Source: Auanema rhodensis
Taxonomy: Eukaryota > Nematoda > Chromadorea > Rhabditida > Rhabditidae
Assembly (NCBI GenBank): GCA_964057225.1
Contig: OZ059894.1
Span: forward strand, 1,240,001-1,304,000
Reading direction: 5' to 3'
DNA length: 64,000 nucleotides
Shown: in pieces, positions 52,636 to 64,000 of the stretch
Layout: each line of letters opens with the position of its first letter
How positions within the stretch are numbered: position 1 is the stretch's first letter
The notes under the pieces: generated by a model
What the model was told of the DNA's origin: nothing
Seen by the model: only the letters and a program-made list of their open reading frames with translations
Database searches by the model: none
Position numbers and translations under genes: made by a program

Positions 52636-55600
52636 GTTGAGTTTCCATGTACACTCAACATTGCTTCCAAAAACATTTTGACAAAAATTTTTTCGAAAAA
52701 TTTCAAAATAATTTAGCAAAAAGTAGATGTTTTTAGATTCTTTTTTTCAAGGCGAAGACGATCGACAATGTTATTCAACGAAAAAATTAATTCTTCAGGG
52801 TGAAAATCGAGGATATAAGTGTGAACTTATATCAGTTGATATCTCGGTGCATTTTTAAGCTAGCGCAAATCTGATAACACAGATCGACGCAGCTTAAAAA
52901 TCCGCATCGAATGCACTATACTTCATTGAGGAACGCTTAATACAAAAATTAGTTATGATCGTTTGAAAAATGATGCATTAGTGTATGTTGAGTTTCCATG
53001 TACACTCAACATAGCTTCCAAAAACATTTTGACAAAAATTTTTTCGAAAAATTTCAAAATAATTTAGCAAAAAGTAGATGTTTTTAGATTCCTTTTTTCA
53101 AGGCAAAGACGATGGACAATGTTATTCAACGAAAAAATTAATTCTTCAGGGTGAAAATCGAGGATATAAGTGTGAACTTATATCAGTTGATATCTCGGTG
53201 CATTTTTAAGCTAGCGCAAATCTGATAACACAGATCGACGCAGCTTGAAAATCCGCATCTAATGCACTATACTACTTTGAGAAACGCTTAATACAAAAAT
53301 TAGTTATGATCGTTTGAAAAATGATGCATTAGTGTATGTTGAGTTTCCATGTACACTTAACATTGCTTCCAAAAACATTTTGACAAAAATTTTTTCGAAA
53401 AATTTCAGAATAATTTAGCAAAAAGTAGATGTTTTTAGATTCCTTTTTTCAAGGCAAAGACGATGGACAATGTTATTCAACGAAAAAATTAATTCTTCAG
53501 GGTGAAAATCGAGGATATAAGTGTGAACTTATATCAGTTGATATCTCGGTGCATTTTTAAGCTAGCGCAAATCTGATAACACAGATCGACGCAGCTTGAA
53601 AATCCGCATCGAATGCACTATACTACTTTGAGAAACGCTTAATACAAAAATTAGTTATGATCGTTTGAAAAATGATGCATTAGTGTATGTTGAGTTTCCA
53701 TGTACACTCAACATTGCTTCCAAAAACATTTTGACAAAAATTTTTTCGAAAAATTTCAAATTAATTTAGCAGAAAGTATATGTTTTTAGATTCCTTTTTT
53801 CAAGGCAAAGACGATGGACAATGTTATTCAACGAAAAAATTAATTCTTCAGGGTGAAAATCGAGGATATAAGTGTGAACTTATATCAGTTGATATCTCGG
53901 TGCATTTTTAAGCTAGCGCAAATCTGATAACACAGATCGACGCAGCTTGAAAATCCGCATCTAATGCACTATACTACTTTGAGAAACGCTTAATACAAAA
54001 ATTAGTTATGATCGTTTGAAAAATGATGCATTAGTGTATGTTGAGTTTCCATGTACACTCAACATTGCTTCCAAAAACATTTTGACAAAAATTTTTTCGA
54101 AAAATTTCAGAATAATTTAGCAAAAAGTAGATGTTTTTAGATTTCTTTTTTCAAGGCAAAGACGATGGACAATGTTATTCAACGAAAAAATTAATTCTTC
54201 AGGGTGAAAATCGAAGATATAAGTGTGAACTTATATCAGTTGATATCTCGGTGCATTTTTAAGCTAGCGCAAATCTGATAACACAGATCGACGCAGCTTG
54301 AAAATCCGCATCTAATGCACTATACTACTTTGGGAAACGCTTAATACAAAAATTAGTTATGATCGTTTGAAAAATGATGCATTAGTGTATGTTGAGTTTC
54401 CATGTACACTCAACATTGCTTCCAAAAACATTTTGACAAAAATTTTTTCGAAAAATTTCAGAATAATTTAGCAAAAAGTAGATGTTTTTAGATTCCTTTT
54501 TTCAAGGCAAAGACGATGGACAATGTTATTCAACGAAAAAATTAATTCTTCAGGGTGAAAATCGAGGATATAAGTGTGAACTTATATCAGTTGATATCTC
54601 GGTGCATTTTTAAGCTAGCGCAAATCTGATAACACAGATCGACGCAGCTTGAAAATCCGCATCGAATGCACTATACTACTTTGAGAAACGCTTAATACAA
54701 AAATTAGTTATGATCGTTTGAAAAATGATGCATTAGTGTATGTTGAGTTTCCATGTACACTTAACATTGCTTCCAAAAACATTTTGACAAAAATTTTTTC
54801 GAAAAATTTCAAAATATTTTAGCAAAAAGTAGATGTTTTTAGATTTCTTTTTTCAAGGCAAAGACGATGGACAATGTTATTCAACGAAAAAATTAATTCT
54901 TCAGGGTGAAAATCGAGGATATAAGTGTGAACTTATATCAGTTGATATCTCGGTGCATTTTTAAGCTAGCGCAAATCTGATAACACAGATCGACGCAGCT
55001 TAAAAATCCGCATCGAATGCACTATACTACTTTGAGAAACGCTTAATACAAAAATTAGTTATGATCGTTTGAAAAATGATGCATTAGTGTATGTTGAGTT
55101 TCCATGTACACTCAACATTGCTTCCAAAAACATTTTGACAAAAATTTTTTCGAAAAATTTCAAAATATTTTAGCAAAAAGTAGATGTTTTTAGATTCCTT
55201 TTTTCAAGGCAAAGACGATGGACAATGTTATTCAACGAAAAAATTAATTCTTCAGGGTGAAAATCGAGGATATAAGTGTGAACTTATATCAGTTGATATC
55301 TCGGTGCATTTTTGAGCTAGCGCAAATCTGATAACACAGATCGACGCAGCTTGAAAATCCGCATCTAATGCACTATACTACTTTGAGAAACGCTTAATAC
55401 AAAAATTAGTTATGATCGTTTGAAAAATGATGCATTAGTGTATGTTGAGTTTCCATGTACACTCAACATTGCTTCCAAAAACATTTTGACAAAAATTTTT
55501 TCGAAAAATTTCAGAATAATTTAGCAAAAAGTAGATGTTTTTAGATTTCTTTTTTCAAGGCAAAGACGATGGACAATGTTATTCAACGAAAAAATTAATT

Positions 55601-58600
55601 CTTCAGGGTGAAAATCGAGGATATAAGTGTGAACTTATATCAGTTGATATCTCGGTGCATTTTTAAGCTAGCGCAAATCTGATAACACAGATCGACGCAG
55701 CTTGAAAATCCGCATCTAATGCACTATACTACTTTGAGAAACGCTTAATACAAAAATTAGTTATGATCGTTTGAAAAATGATGCATTAGTGTATGTTGAG
55801 TTTCCATGTACACTCAACATTGCTTCCAAAAACATTTTGACAAAAATTTTTTCGAAAAATTTCAGAATAATTTAGCAAAAAGTAGATGTTTTTAGATTCC
55901 TTTTTTCAAGGCAAAGACGATGGACAATGTTATTCAACGAAAAAATTAATTCTTCAGGGTGAAAATCGAGGATATAAGTGTGAACTTATATCAGTTGATA
56001 TCTCGGTGCATTTTTAAGCTAGCGCAAATCTGATAACACAGATCGACGCAGCTTGAAAATCCGCATCGAATGCACTATACTACTTTGAGAAACGCTTAAT
56101 ACAAAAATTAGTTATGATCGTTTGAAAAATGATGCATTAGTGTATGTTGAGTTTCCATGTACACTCAACATTGCTTCCAAAAACATTTTGACAAAAATTT
56201 TTTCGAAAAATTTCAAATTAATTTAGCAGAAAGTATATGTTTTTAGATTCCTTTTTTCAAGGCAAAGACGATGGACAATGTTATTCAACGAAAAAATTAA
56301 TTCTTCAGGGTGAAAATCGAGGATATAAGTGTGAACTTATATCAGTTGATATCTCGGTGCATTTTTAAGCTAGCGCAAATCTGATAACACAGATCGACGC
56401 AGCTTGAAAATCCGCATCTAATGCACTATACTACTTTGAGAAACGCTTAATACAAAAATTAGTTATGATCGTTTGAAAAATGATGCATTAGTGTATGTTG
56501 AGTTTCCATGTACACTCAACATTGCTTCCAAAAACATTTTGACAAAAATTTTTTCGAAAAATTTCAGAATAATTTAGCAAAAAGTAGATGTTTTTAGATT
56601 TCTTTTTTCAAGGCAAAGACGATGGACAATGTTATTCAACGAAAAAATTAATTCTTCAGGGTGAAAATCGAGGATATAAGTGTGAACTTATATCAGTTGA
56701 TATCTCGGTGCATTTTTAAGCTAGCGCAAATCTGATAACACAGATCGACGCAGCTTGAAAATCCGCATCGAATGCACTATACTACTTTGAGAAACGCTTA
56801 ATACAAAAATTAGTTATGATCGTTTGAAAAATGATGCATTAGTGTATGTTGAGTTTCCATGTACACTCAACATTGCTTCCAAAAACATTTTGACAAAAAT
56901 TTTTTCGAAAAATTTCAAATTAATTTAGCAGAAAGTATATGTTTTTAAATTCCTTTTTTCAAGGCAAAGACGATGGACAATGTTATTCAACGAAAAAATT
57001 AATTCTTCAGGGTGAAAATCGAGGATATAAGTGTGAACTTATATCAGTTGATATCTCGGTGCATTTTTAAGCTAGCGCAAATCTGATAACACAGATCGAC
57101 GCAGCTTGAAAATCCGCATCTAATGCACTATACTACTTTGAGAAACGCTTAATACAAAAATTAGTTATGATCGTTTGAAAAATGATGCATTAGTGTATGT
57201 TGAGTTTCCATGTACACTCAACATTGCTTCCAAAAACATTTTGACAAAAATTTTTTCGAAAAATTTCAAAATAATTTAGCAAAAAGTAGATGTTTTTAGA
57301 TTCTTTTTTTCAAGGCGAAGACGATCGACAATGTTATTCAACGAAAAAATTAATTCTTCAGGGTGAAAATCGAGGATATAAGTGTGAACTTATATCAGTT
57401 GATATCTCGGTGCATTTTTAAGCTAGCGCAAATCTGATAACACAGATCGACGCAGCTTAAAAATCCGCATCGAATGCACTATACTTCATTGAGGAACGCT
57501 TAATACAAAAATTAGTTATGATCGTTTGAAAAATGATGCATTAGTGTATGTTGAGTTTCCATGTACACTCAACATAGCTTCCAAAAACATTTTGACAAAA
57601 ATTTTTTCGAAAAATTTCAAAATAATTTAGCAAAAAGTAGATGTTTTTAGATTCCTTTTTTCAAGGCAAAGACGATGGACAATGTTATTCAACGAAAAAA
57701 TTAATTCTTCAGGGTGAAAATCGAGGATATAAGTGTGAACTTATATCAGTTGATATCTCGGTGCATTTTTAAGCTAGCGCAAATCTGATAACACAGATCG
57801 ACGCAGCTTAAAAATCCGCATCGAATGCACTATACTACATTGAGGAACGCTAAATACAAAAATTAGTTATGATCGTTTGAAAAATGATGCATTAGTGTAT
57901 GTTGAGTTTCCATGTACACTCAACATTGCTTCCAAAAACATTTTGACAAAAATTTTTTCGAAAAATTTCAGAATAATTTAGCAAAAAGTAGATGTTTTTA
58001 GATTCCTTTTTTCAAGGCAAAGACGATGGACAATGTTATTCAACGAAAAAATTAATTCTTCAGGGTGAAAATCGAGGATATAAGTGTGAACTTATATCAG
58101 TTGATATCTCGGTGCATTTTTAAGCTAGCGCAAATCTGATAACACAGATCGACGCAGCTTGAAAATCCGCATCGAATGCACTATACTACATTGAGGAACG
58201 CTTAATACAAAAATTAGTTATGATCGTTTGAAAAATGATGCATTAGTGTATGTTGAGTTTCCATGTACACTCAACATAGCTTCCAAAAACATTTTGACAA
58301 AAATTTTTTCGAAAAATTTCAGAATAATTTAGCAAAAAGTAGATGTTTTTAGATTCCTTTTTTCAAGGCAAAGACGATGGACAATGTTATTCAACGAAAA
58401 AATTAATTCTTCAGGGTGAAAATCGAGGATATAAGTGTGAACTTATATCAGTTGATATCTCGGTGCATTTTTAAGCTAGCGCAAATCTGATAACACAGAT
58501 CGACGCAGCTTGAAAATCCGCATCGAATGCACTATACTACTTTGAGAAACGCTTAATACAAAAATTAGTTATGATCGTTTGAAAAATGATGCATTAGTGT

Positions 58601-60006
58601 ATGTTGAGTTTCCATGTACACTCAACATTGCTTCCAAAAACATTTTGACAAAAATTTTTTCGAAAAATTTCAAAATATTTTAGCAAAAAGTAGATGTTTT
58701 TAGATTCCTTTTTTCAAGGCAAAGACGATGGACAATGTTATTCAACGAAAAAATTAATTCTTCAGGGTGAAAATCGAGGATATAAGTGTGAACTTATATC
58801 AGTTGATATCTCGGTGCATTTTTAAGCTAGCGCAAATCTGATAACACAGATCGACGCAGCTTGAAAATCCGCATCTAATGCACTATACTACTTTGAGAAA
58901 CGCTTAATACAAAAATTAGTTATGATCGTTTGAAAAATGATGCATTAGTGTATGTTGAGTTTCCATGTACACTCAACATTGCTTCCAAAAACATTTTGAC
59001 AAAAATTTTTTCGAAAAATTTCAAAATAATTTAGCAAAAAGTAGATGTTTTTAGATTCTTTTTTTCAAGGCGAAGACGATCGACAATGTTATTCAACGAA
59101 AAAATTAATTCTTCAGGGTGAAAATCGAGGATATAAGTGTGAACTTATATCAGTTGATATCTCGGTGCATTTTTAAGCTAGCGCAAATCTGATAACACAG
59201 ATCGACGCAGCTTGAAAATCCGCATCGAATGCACTATACTACTTTGAAAAACGCTTAATACAAAAATTAGTTATGATCGTTTGAAAAATGATGCATTAGT
59301 GTATGTTGAGTTTCCATGTACACTCAACATTGCTTCCAAAAACATTTTGACAAAAATTTTTTCGAAAAATTTCAAAATATTTTAGCAAAAAGTAGATGTT
59401 TTTAGATTCCTTTTTTCAAGGCAAAGACGATGGACAATGTTATTCAACGAAAAAATTAATTCTTCAGGGTGAAAATCGAGGATATAAGTGTGAACTTATA
59501 TCAGTTGATATCTCGGTGCATTTTTAAGCTAGCGCAAATCTGATAACACAGATCGACGCAGCTTGAAAATCCGCATCTAATGCACTATACTACTTTGAGA
59601 AACGCTTAATACAAAAATTAGTTATGATCGTTTGAAAAATGATGCATTAGTGTATGTTGAGTTTCCATGTACACTCAACATTGCTTCCAAAAACATTTTG
59701 ACAAAAATTTTTTCGAAAAATTTCAAAATAATTTAGCAAAAAGTAGATGTTTTTAGATTCTTTTTTTCAAGGCGAAGACGATCGACAATGTTATTCAACG
59801 AAAAAATTAATTCTTCAGGGTGAAAATCGAGGATATAAGTGTGAACTTATATCAGTTGATATCTCGGTGCATTTTTAAGCTAGCGCAAATCTGATAACAC
59901 AGATCGACGCAGCTTAAAAATCCGCATCGAATGCACTATACTTCATTGAGGAACGCTTAATACAAAAATTAGTTATGATCGTTTGAAAAATGATGCATTA
60001 GTGTAT
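52636..60006. repeat. Middle-domain segment with recurring ggcga/gatcg monomers
   Basis: Monomers at 52636, 57199, 58954 and 59656 combine gattcttt, ggcga and gatcg. Three of them (not 58954) also have cttaaaaat and 'acttcattgagg', and each of those three is followed by a catagct/caaaataa monomer (52987, 57550, 60007). The intervals are 4563, 1755 and 702 bp, all multiples of 351. The segment also includes a cttaac pair at 54742 and many caaattaattt monomers. Confidence 0.7.
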
Positions 60007-63000
60007 GTTGAGTTTCCATGTACACTCAACATAGCTTCCAAAAACATTTTGACAAAAATTTTTTCGAAAAATTTCAAAATAATTTAGCAAAAAGTAGATG
60101 TTTTTAGATTCCTTTTTTCAAGGCAAAGACGATGGACAATGTTATTCAACGAAAAAATTAATTCTTCAGGGTGAAAATCGAGGATATAAGTGTGAACTTA
60201 TATCAGTTGATATCTCGGTGCATTTTTAAGCTAGCGCAAATCTGATAACACAGATCGACGCAGCTTAAAAATCCGCATCGAATGCACTATACTACATTGA
60301 GGAACGCTTAATACAAAAATTAGTTATGATCGTTTGAAAAATGATGCATTAGTGTATGTTGAGTTTCCATGTACACTCAACATTGCTTCCAAAAACATTT
60401 TGACAAAAATTTTTTCGAAAAATTTCAAAATAATTTAGCAGAAAGTAGATGTTTTTAGATTCCTTTTTTCAAGGCAAAGACGATGGACAATGTTATTCAA
60501 CGAAAAAATTAATTCTTCAGGGAGAAAATCGAGGATATAAGTGTTAACTTATATCAGTTGATATCTCGGTGCATTTTTAAGCTAGCGCAAATCTGATAAC
60601 ACAGATCGACTCAGCTTGAAAATCCGCATCGAATGCACTATACTACATTGAGGAACGCTTAATACAAAAATTAGTTATGATCGTTTGAAAAATGATGCAT
60701 TAGTGTATGTTGAGTTTCCATGTACACTCAACATAGCTTCCAAAAACATTTTGACAAAAATTTTTTCGAAAAATTTCAGAATAATTTAGCAAAAAGTAGA
60801 TGTTTCTAGATTCCTTTTTTCAAGGCAAAGACGATGGACAATGTTATTCAACGAAAAAATTAATTCTTCAGGGTGAAAATCGAGGATATAAGTGTGAACT
60901 TATATCAGTTGATATCTCGGTGCATTTTTAAGCTAGCGCAAATCTGATAACACAGTTCGACGCAGCTTGAAAATCCGCATCTAATGCACTATACTACTTT
61001 GAGAAACGCTTAATACAAAAATTAGTTATGATCGTTTGAAAAATGATGCATTAGTGTATGTTGAGTTTCCATGTACACTCAACATAGCTTCCAAAAACAT
61101 TTTGACAAAAATTTTTTCGAAAAATTTCAAAATAATTTAGCAAAAAGTAGATGTTTTTAGATTCCTTTTTTCAAGGCAAAGACGATGGACAATGTTATTC
61201 AACGAAAAAATTAATTCTTCAGGGTGAAAATCGAGGATATAAGTGTGAACTTATATCAGTTGATATCTCGGTGCATTTTTAAGCTAGCGCAAATCTGATA
61301 ACACAGATCGACGCAGCTTAAAAATCCGCATCGAATGCACTATACTACATTGAGGAACGCTTAATACAAAAATTAGTTATGATCGTTTGAAAAATGATGC
61401 ATTAGTGTATGTTGAGTTTCCATGTACACTCAACATTGCTTCCAAAAACATTTTGACAAAAATTTTTTCGAAAAATTTCAAAATAATTTAGCAGAAAGTA
61501 GATGTTTTTAGATTCCTTTTTTCAAGGCAAAGACGATGGACAATGTTATTCAACGAAAAAATTAATTCTTCAGGGAGAAAATCGAGGATATAAGTGTTAA
61601 CTTATATCAGTTGATATCTCGGTGCATTTTTAAGCTAGCGCAAATCTGATAACACAGATCGACTCAGCTTGAAAATCCGCATCGAATGCACTATACTACA
61701 TTGAGGAACGCTTAATACAAAAATTAGTTATGATCGTTTGAAAAATGATGCATTAGTGTATGTTGAGTTTCCATGTACACTCAACATAGCTTCCAAAAAC
61801 ATTTTGACAAAAATTTTTTCGAAAAATTTCAGAATAATTTAGCAAAAAGTAGATGTTTTTAGATTCCTTTTTTCAAGGCAAAGACGATGGACAATGTTAT
61901 TCAACGAAAAAATTAATTCTTCAGGGTGAAAATCGAGGATATAAGTGTGAACTTATATCAGTTGATATCTCGGTGCATTTTTAAGCTAGCGCAAATCTGA
62001 TAACACAGATCGACGCAGCTTGAAAATCCGCATCTAATGCACTATACTATTTTGAGAAACGCTTAATACAAAAATTAGTTATGATCGTTTGAAAAATGAT
62101 GCATTAGTGTATGTTGAGTTTCCATGTACACTCAACATAGCTTCCAAAAACATTTTGACAAAAATTTTTTCGAAAAATTTCAAAATAATTTAGCAAAAAG
62201 TAGATGTTTTTAGATTCCTTTTTTCAAGGCAAAGACGATGGACAATGTTATTCAACGAAAAAATTAATTCTTCAGGGTGAAAATCGAGGATATAAGTGTG
62301 AACTTATATCAGTTGATATCTCGGTGCATTTTTAAGCTAGCGCAAATCTGATAACACAGATCGACGCAGCTTAAAAATCCGCATCGAATGCACTATACTA
62401 CATTGAGGAACGCTTAATACAAAAATTAGTTATGATCGTTTGAAAAATGATGCATTAGTGTATGTTGAGTTTCCATGTACACTCAACATTGCTTCCAAAA
62501 ACATTTTGACAAAAATTTTTTCGAAAAATTTCAAAATAATTTAGCAGAAAGTAGATGTTTTAAGATTCCTTTTTTCAAGGCAAAGACGATGGACAATGTT
62601 ATTCAACGAAAAAATTAATTCTTCAGGGAGAAAATCGAGGATATAAGTGTGAACTTATATCAGTTGATATCTCGGTGCATTTTTAAGCTAGCGCAAATCT
62701 GATAACACAGATCGACTCAGCTTGAAAATCCGCATCGAATGCACTATACTACATTGAGGAACGCTTAATACAAAAATTAGTTATGATCGTTTGAAAAATG
62801 ATGCATTAGTGTATGTTGAGTTTCCATGTACACTCAACATAGCTTCCAAAAACATTTTGACAAAAATTTTTTCGAAAAATTTCAGAATAATTTAGCAAAA
62901 AGTAGATGTTTTTAGATTCCTTTTTTCAAGGCAAAGACGATGGACAATGTTATTCAACGAAAAAATTAATTCTTCAGGGTGAAAATCGAGGATATAAGTG

Positions 63001-64000
63001 TGAACTTATATCAGTTGATATCTCGGTGCATTTTTAAGCTAGCGCAAATCTGATAACACAGATCGACGCAGCTTGAAAATCCGCATCTAATGCACTATAC
63101 TACTTTGAGAAACGCTTAATACAAAAATTAGTTATGATTGTTTGAAAAATGATGCATTAGTGTATGTTGAGTTTCCATGTACACTCAACATTGCTTCCAA
63201 AAACATTTTGACAAAAATTTTTTCGAAAAATTTCAAAATAATTTAGCAAAAAGTAGATGTTTTTAGATTCCTTTTTTCAAGGCAAAGACGATGGACAATG
63301 TTATTCAACGAAAAAATTAATTCTTCAGGGTGAAAATCGAGGATATAAGTGTGAACTTATATCAGTTGATATCTCGGTGCATTTTTAAGCTAGCGCAAAT
63401 CTGATAACACAGATCGACGCAGCTTAAAAATCCGCATCGAATGCACTATACTTCATTGAGGAACGCTTAATACAAAAATTAGTTATGATCGTTTGAAAAA
63501 TGATGCATTAGTGTATGTTGAGTTTCCATGTACACTCAACATTGCTTCCAAAAACATTTTGACAAAAATTTTTTCGAAAAATTTCAAAATAATTTAGCAG
63601 AAAGTAGATGTTTTTAGATTCCTTTTTTCAAGGCAAAGACGATGGACAATGTTATTCAACGAAAAAATTAATTCTTCAGGGAGAAAATCGAGGATATAAG
63701 TGTGAACTTATATCAGTTGATATCTCGGTGCATTTTTAAGCTAGCGCAAATCTGATAACACAGATCGACTCAGCTTGAAAATCCGCATCGAATGCACTAT
63801 ACTACATTGAGGAACGCTTAATACAAAAATTAGTTATGATCGTTTGAAAAATGATGCATTAGTGTATGTTGAGTTTCCATGTACACTCAACATAGCTTCC
63901 AAAAACATTTTGACAAAAATTTTTTCGAAAAATTTCAGAATAATTTAGCAAAAAGTAGATGTTTTTAGATTCCTTTTTTCAAGGCAAAGACGATGGACAA
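60007..64000. repeat. Right-edge 3-monomer HOR (1053 bp), four copies, last one partial
   Basis: The trimer is, first, a caaaataa monomer with cttaaaaat (60007, 61060, 62113, 63166). The second monomer has gcagaaag, gggaga and gactcag (60358, 61411, 62464, 63517). The third has catagct, cagaat and atctaat (60709, 61762, 62815, and 63868 truncated by the window). The second monomer has 'gtgttaac' in the first two copies but 'gtgtgaac' in the last two, which orders the duplications. The pattern runs off the window. Confidence 0.85.

Larger units (their letters stand above)
24205..60006. repeat. Middle domain of G261 monomers
   Basis: About 102 monomers mostly share ttttttcgaaaa at m53-64 and cttgaaaat at m258-266. 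Subtypes are separated by the m70-m80 region (cagaat, caaaatatttt, caaattaattt or caaaataattt), by catagct versus cattgct, by gattcc versus gatttct versus gattcttt, by atcgaat versus atctaat, and by the ending (ctactttgag, ctactttggg, ctaaattgatg, ctataccac, ctacttcat). The order is less regular than in the left domain, but several blocks are repeated exactly and are listed separately. Confidence 0.82.
1..64000. repeat. Satellite DNA array, 351-bp monomer, about 182.4 copies
   Basis: The motif gttgagtttccatg recurs every 351 bases from base 1 to base 63868, always in the same orientation, and the sequence between recurrences is nearly identical. This gives 182 complete monomers and 133 bases of another. 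Only two length changes were found, 14 bp in the monomer at 16498 and 1 bp in the monomer at 23153, and they explain the final register exactly. A hand count of the first monomer gives 111 G or C in 351. Every stretch of the window is satellite, with no insertion, inversion or flanking unique DNA. Such arrays are typical of centromeric, pericentromeric or other heterochromatic blocks; that location is an inference. The monomer was not recognised as a named satellite family. Confidence 0.98.

Noticed and set aside
1-64000. CRISPR array
   Set aside because: The repeating unit is 351 bp with no short repeat and unique spacers; adjacent copies are near-identical over their full length.
1-64000. 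Transposon or retroelement insertion in the array
   Set aside because: Every 351-bp step is occupied by satellite, with only 15 bp net missing and no added sequence, so there is no room for an insertion.
1-64000. Inverted monomers or array inversion
   Set aside because: All occurrences of gttgagtttccatg are on the + strand and none of the reverse complement was seen.
1-64000. A novel gene-based system such as defence or biosynthetic genes
   Set aside because: No coding sequence of any substance exists in the window. The only new biology the sequence supports is the satellite organisation and its conserved block.

Overview
The whole window is one uninterrupted eukaryotic satellite DNA array. 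A monomer of 351 bp, about 32% G+C by hand count, repeats head to tail from base 1 to base 64000, always in the same orientation. There are 182 complete monomers and a 133-bp partial one at the right edge. Taking the first base of the 'gttgag' motif as monomer position 1 (m1), monomers start at 1, 352, 703 and so on. The register slips only twice: a 14-bp deletion in the monomer at 16498 and a 1-bp deletion in the monomer at 23153. Together these account for the last monomer starting at 63868 rather than 63883. I see no protein-coding gene, RNA gene, transposon, CRISPR array or non-satellite sequence. The five 63-codon open frames are by-products of one mutated stop codon in the repeat.

A homogeneous array this long, with higher-order organisation, suggests centromeric or pericentromeric heterochromatin of a eukaryote, in a long-read assembly. 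I do not recognise the monomer, so I name no species. CpG is not depleted in the monomer, which argues weakly against the heavily methylated heterochromatin of plants or vertebrates and fits many invertebrates.

The array has a higher-order repeat (HOR) structure that can be read from shared diagnostic mutations. (1) Left domain, 1 to about 24000: monomer types A to H form a canonical 8-mer (2808 bp, best at 13339-16146). Shorter 3-, 4-, 5-, 6- and 9-mer derivatives each begin with an A monomer. (2) Junction: the monomer at 23854 is a chimera, left-type in its first 138 bases and right-type from m261. (3) Middle domain, about 24205-60006: most monomers carry G at m261. This domain contains 2-mers, runs of apparently identical single monomers, 5-mer tandem duplications, and block duplications at 7020, 4563 and 4212 bp offsets. 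(4) Right edge, 60007-64000: a regular 3-mer HOR of 1053 bp.

Variation along the monomer is uneven. Diagnostic changes concentrate at about m51-m143 and m261-m304, whereas a 42-bp block (m326 to m16 of the next monomer) looked unchanged in every copy. Three inverted repeats occur in each monomer: a 9-bp stem with a GTGA loop (m177-198), a long imperfect hairpin (m216-266), and an 8-bp dyad across the monomer boundary (m350-m26). The invariant block and these dyads are the best candidates for function. The sequence cannot show whether they bind proteins.
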